The notes under the pieces were generated by a model, which was not told the DNA's origin, did not search any database, and was given only the letters and a program-made list of their open reading frames with translations. A DNA stretch of 64,000 nucleotides from Lachnospiraceae bacterium (GTDB lineage: Bacteria > Bacillota > Clostridia > Lachnospirales > Lachnospiraceae), in contig JAAWBT010000026.1 in the NCBI GenBank assembly GCA_022792835.1, positions 1-64,000 of the forward strand, in the 5' to 3' direction. Shown in pieces: positions 62,024-64,000 of this stretch. The position numbers and the translations under genes were made by a program. How positions within the stretch are numbered: position 1 is the stretch's first letter; each line of letters starts with the position of its first letter.

Positions 62024-62675
62024 AACAAGAGCGCTGTCGAAGAAATACAGGAGGGGAGGAGGAGTTTTTTTTTATGCGGCTGACCGGGTGAGTCTGTCTG
62101 TTTCCGCAGGAGAGACGGTCGGGCTTCTCGGAAAGAGCGGGAGCGGAAAATCAACGGTGGGGCAGATGATCGCAGGACTGGTCCGGCCTTTTTCGGGTGA
62201 AGTCTGTTACAAAGGCACGCCTCTTGCCTATCCATATAAAGGGGAAGTTCGACGGAGAATTCAAATTCTCTTTCAGCATCCAGAGGCTTCATTCAATCCG
62301 GTTCTCCCACTGGAAATCAGTATGCGGGAACCTTACAGGCTGATGAAAAAAAACTGGAGCAAAGGGGATATTCTGCAGGATTTAGAGCGATTCGGGCTTC
62401 ATGAAGAACATCTATACCGGACGCCTGGGGAATTGTCGGGCGGAGAGCTTCAGCGTGCGGCGCTTTCCAGGGTTCTGGTCATGGAACCTGAGCTGATTGT
62501 CCTGGATGAGCCCACCAGCATGCTGGATGTGATTTCGCAGGCTCAGATCGTCCGCTTTCTGATGGATTATCAAAAAGAACGGGGAACGGCGTATCTGTTT
62601 ATTACCCATCATCGAAAACTAGCCGAACAAGTCTGCGGCCGCTGCTATGAGATGGAGGAAGGACGGCTTGCATAA
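62013..62675 (+). CDS. ABC importer ATPase 2 (DppF/NikE-like)
   Basis: Second ATPase subunit. The 220-residue protein has Walker A GKSGSGKSTVGQM at about 35-47, Q-loop ILFQHPEASFNPV, signature LSGGELQRAALSRVL, Walker B LIVLDEPTSMLD and switch histidine FITHHRKLAEQ. It lacks the C-terminal extension of DppF and is shorter than NikE (about 268), ending soon after the ATPase core. It is the last gene of the five-gene operon; no clear terminator was seen directly after it. Confidence 0.92.
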   Translation: MLLETRALSKKYRRGGGVFFYAADRVSLSVSAGETVGLLGKSGSGKSTVGQMIAGLVRPFSGEVCYKGTPLAYPYKGEVRRRIQILFQHPEASFNPVLPLEISMREPYRLMKKNWSKGDILQDLERFGLHEEHLYRTPGELSGGELQRAALSRVLVMEPELIVLDEPTSMLDVISQAQIVRFLMDYQKERGTAYLFITHHRKLAEQVCGRCYEMEEGRLA

Positions 62676-62818
62676 AACCAACCATACAATTTTGTGCCAA
62701 AAGTTTCTTTCATCGCTACATGTAAGAGCTTCATAGGAAGTGCTGAATTGCCTAGAAACAAAGGTGAGTATGAGTTAATATAAACAGGACGCTGTGTTTT
62801 TAGGCCTTGAGATGTTCA

Positions 62819-62858
62819 AAGCGCGAAACCGGAACCTTTCTGGTTCGATTTCGCGCTT
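62819..62858 (-). terminator. Terminator of tRNA-Leu(CAG)
   Basis: AAGCGCGAAA (62819-62828) pairs with TTTCGCGCTT (62849-62858), with an inner CGGAACC/GGTTCG stem. On the minus strand it follows the tRNA. The 140 bases between the ABC operon and this hairpin hold no recognisable gene. Confidence 0.75.
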
Positions 62859-62863
62859 CGAAA

Positions 62864-62947
62864 TGCAGTTGGAGGGACTTGAACCCTCACGAGCTAATGC
62901 TCACATGAACCTGAATCATGCGCGTATGCCAATTCCGCCACAACTGC
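62864..62947 (-). tRNA. tRNA-Leu (anticodon CAG)
   Basis: Class II tRNA of 84 nt. On the minus strand: acceptor GCAGTTG/CAACTGC with discriminator A, anticodon stem CATGA/TCATG around loop TTCAGGT (anticodon CAG, codon CTG), long variable arm GAGCATTAGCTC, and T arm GAGGG/CCCTC with TTCAAGT. No encoded CCA. A consensus promoter lies upstream. Confidence 0.96.
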
Positions 62948-62991
62948 CTATCTTTACTTGTCAATCGGATTCTTATCACCGAACAAAACTT

Positions 62992-63020
62992 AGTATACCT
63001 TAAATAGTTTCAAATGTCAA
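62992..63020 (-). promoter_or_regulatory. Promoter of tRNA-Leu(CAG)
   Basis: On the minus strand TTGACA (complement of 63015-63020), 17-bp spacer, TATACT (complement of 62992-62997). Confidence 0.88.
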
Positions 63021-63121
63021 CACAATTTGAAAAAAAAAATCCAAAAACATTGGAGGGATATATTTCTCTGGGAGAATAGTTTTTTGGAATTACAGAATTA
63101 TATTTTTTCTCCTAAAAACCA

Positions 63122-63150
63122 TTGACAATTCCATGGGAGAGTGCTATGAT
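63122..63150 (+). promoter_or_regulatory. Promoter of tRNA-Leu(AAG)
   Basis: TTGACA at 63122-63127, 17-bp spacer, TATGAT at 63145-63150. It is divergent from the other tRNA-Leu promoter; the roughly 100 AT-rich bases between them hold nothing else recognised. Confidence 0.85.
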
Positions 63151-63177
63151 AATACTCGCGTCAGTTAAATGACATCC

Positions 63178-63262
63178 GCAGTTGTGGCGGAATTGGCATA
63201 CGCGCTAGACTAAGGATCTAGTGAGCATAGCGCTCGTGCGGGTTCAAGTCCCGCCAACTGCA
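63178..63262 (+). tRNA. tRNA-Leu (anticodon AAG)
   Basis: Class II tRNA of 85 nt: acceptor GCAGTTG/CAACTGC with discriminator A, anticodon stem CTAGA/TCTAG around loop CTAAGGA (anticodon AAG, expected to be read as IAG or unmodified), variable arm GAGCATAGCGCTC, T arm GCGGG/CCCGC. Its acceptor and D arm sequences are identical to those of the divergent tRNA-Leu(CAG), which suggests duplication. The 3' CCA is not encoded. Confidence 0.95.
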
Positions 63263-63265
63263 TGG

Positions 63266-63296
63266 CAGGCTCTTCTGAAAGGAAGAGCCTGTTTTC
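63266..63296 (+). terminator. Terminator of tRNA-Leu(AAG)
   Basis: AGGCTCTTC (63267-63275) pairs with GAAGAGCCT (63282-63290), followed by GTTTTC. Confidence 0.82.
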
Positions 63297-63297
63297 A

Positions 63298-63345
63298 TCA
63301 TATGGGAAACTTTGTTCAGGCCCGTGCCGGCGTGTGAATAAACGA
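63298..63345 (+). repeat. CATATGGGAAACT and TGCCGGCGTGTGAATAA elements, copy 2
   Basis: Second copies of the two elements seen around 5510 and 5696. Here they are only about 17 bases apart and lie between the tRNA-Leu(AAG) terminator and the ribosome binding site of lrgA. No sigma-A promoter was recognised for lrgA, so these elements may be part of its control region. Confidence 0.6.
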
Positions 63346-63359
63346 CAGGAGAAAGAAAT

Positions 63360-63740
63360 ATGGATGCGATCAAATATTTAAAGCAGCTGACGATTATCAT
63401 GGCAGTCTCTTTTGCGGGAGAGTTTCTGAATCAGGTACTGCCCCTTCCAGTTCCGGGCAGTGTATATGGGCTGCTTCTGATGTTTTTCCTGCTGATGACA
63501 AAACTGGTCAGACTGGAGCAGGTGGAGGACGCGGGAGGCTTTCTGGTGAAGCTTATGCCGGTGTTATTTATCGGTCCCAGCGTCAGCCTTATCACGGTGA
63601 TGGGCGGCCTGGCGGACAGGCTGGTTCCCATTCTTGCGGTCTGCCTGATCAGTACCATGGCAGTCATGGCAGTGACGGGACTGACAGCTCAGGCAGTCCT
63701 TAAGTGGACAAAGAAGAGGGAGGAAAAGGGCCATGAATGA
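63360..63740 (+). CDS. lrgA: CidA/LrgA-family holin-like protein
   Basis: Small membrane protein of a pair involved in murein hydrolase control or in transport of pyruvate/short organic acids. The 126-residue protein has four hydrophobic segments, the conserved LPLPVPGSVYGLLLMFFLL (core PGSVYGLLL) and VKLMPVLFIGPSVSLI. ACAGGAGAAAG precedes the start. It overlaps lrgB by 8 bp. CidA and LrgA cannot be separated with certainty from sequence alone. Confidence 0.88.
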   Translation: MDAIKYLKQLTIIMAVSFAGEFLNQVLPLPVPGSVYGLLLMFFLLMTKLVRLEQVEDAGGFLVKLMPVLFIGPSVSLITVMGGLADRLVPILAVCLISTMAVMAVTGLTAQAVLKWTKKREEKGHE

Positions 63741-64000
63741 GATCCTGCAGGAGAGCGCGTATTTCGGATTTTTTCTGGCTCTTGCAACTTACTGGGTCGG
63801 TCTGAAGATTCAGAAGCGGTTCCCTTATACTCTGTGTAATCCACTGTTGATCAGCACAGTGCTGTGCATCGCAGTACTTCTGGTTTTTGACATTGATTAT
63901 GAAGTTTTTGATGTGGGAGCTTCCCATATCAGTTATTTTCTGACCCCCTGCACAGTCTGCCTTGCCATTCCCATGTACAGGCAGGTACAGATCTTAAAGA
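63733..64000 (+). CDS. lrgB: LrgB/CidB-family membrane protein, 5' part only
   Basis: Partner of LrgA; the gene runs off the window end after 89 codons. The visible part has YFGFFLALATYWVGLKI, NPLLISTVL, and an AxIPMYRQ-like segment (CLAIPMYRQVQILK), all typical of LrgB. The start is the ATG with GGAAAAGGG upstream and overlaps the lrgA stop. Confidence 0.88.
   Translation, partial: MNEILQESAYFGFFLALATYWVGLKIQKRFPYTLCNPLLISTVLCIAVLLVFDIDYEVFDVGASHISYFLTPCTVCLAIPMYRQVQILK

Overview
The window looks like chromosomal DNA of a spore-forming Clostridium-like Firmicute, most probably of the Lachnospiraceae type. This rests on GGAGG-type ribosome binding sites, sigma-A promoters with 16-17 bp spacing, a tyrosine T-box, a spore maturation gene (spmB), a PASTA kinase/PP2C pair, a long priA-def-fmt-rsmB-rlmN-prpC-prkC-rsgA-rpe-thiN string and heterodimeric ABC exporters. 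No phage, transposase, integrase, CRISPR array or rRNA gene was seen. Species was not determined.

Layout. 1-6.9 kb: rpoD, queH, a zinc-ribbon membrane protein, a DegV protein, a convergent two-gene NitT/TauT-type ABC transporter, tRNA-Thr(CGT) and asd. 7-15.2 kb: a divergent SmtB/CadC-type metal sensor faces a four-gene operon encoding an RND pump with a very long coiled-coil insert, a TetR regulator, an orphan sugar-type binding lipoprotein and a chemoreceptor. The operon has a consensus promoter followed by a 10-2-10 palindrome and ends at a strong terminator that runs into the spmB start. 15.2-23 kb: spmB, pabA-pabB-pabC (p-aminobenzoate), then MarR plus a heterodimeric ABC exporter. 23-31 kb: tyrS with its T-box on the minus strand, a YbaK-type prolyl-tRNA editing protein, mutY, a probable small non-coding transcription unit with 25-nt repeats, a Cof phosphatase, a PHP phosphatase, a DUF4854-like lipoprotein and a Na/Pi cotransporter.

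31-51.7 kb is housekeeping: ftsK/spoIIIE, murE, murF, priA, def, fmt, a YugP-type metallopeptidase, rsmB, rlmN, PP2C phosphatase, PASTA kinase, rsgA, rpe, thiN, pyridoxamine kinase, maf and a second Cof phosphatase. Many neighbours overlap by 4-40 bp and are probably translationally coupled. 51.7-57 kb: a PrsA-like foldase lipoprotein, a 73-residue Cys/Gly-rich peptide on the minus strand with a sigma-K-like promoter, an Lrp regulator, a DUF5662-like protein and an AgrA/AgrC-like two-component pair with a small coiled-coil protein.

57-62.7 kb is the most interesting regulatory unit: a promoter, a cobalamin riboswitch and an intrinsic terminator precede a complete five-gene peptide/nickel-type ABC importer. 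This suggests B12-repressed uptake of cobalt, a corrinoid or a related ligand. The window ends with two divergent tRNA-Leu genes (CAG on minus, AAG on plus) and lrgA-lrgB, the latter cut by the window edge.
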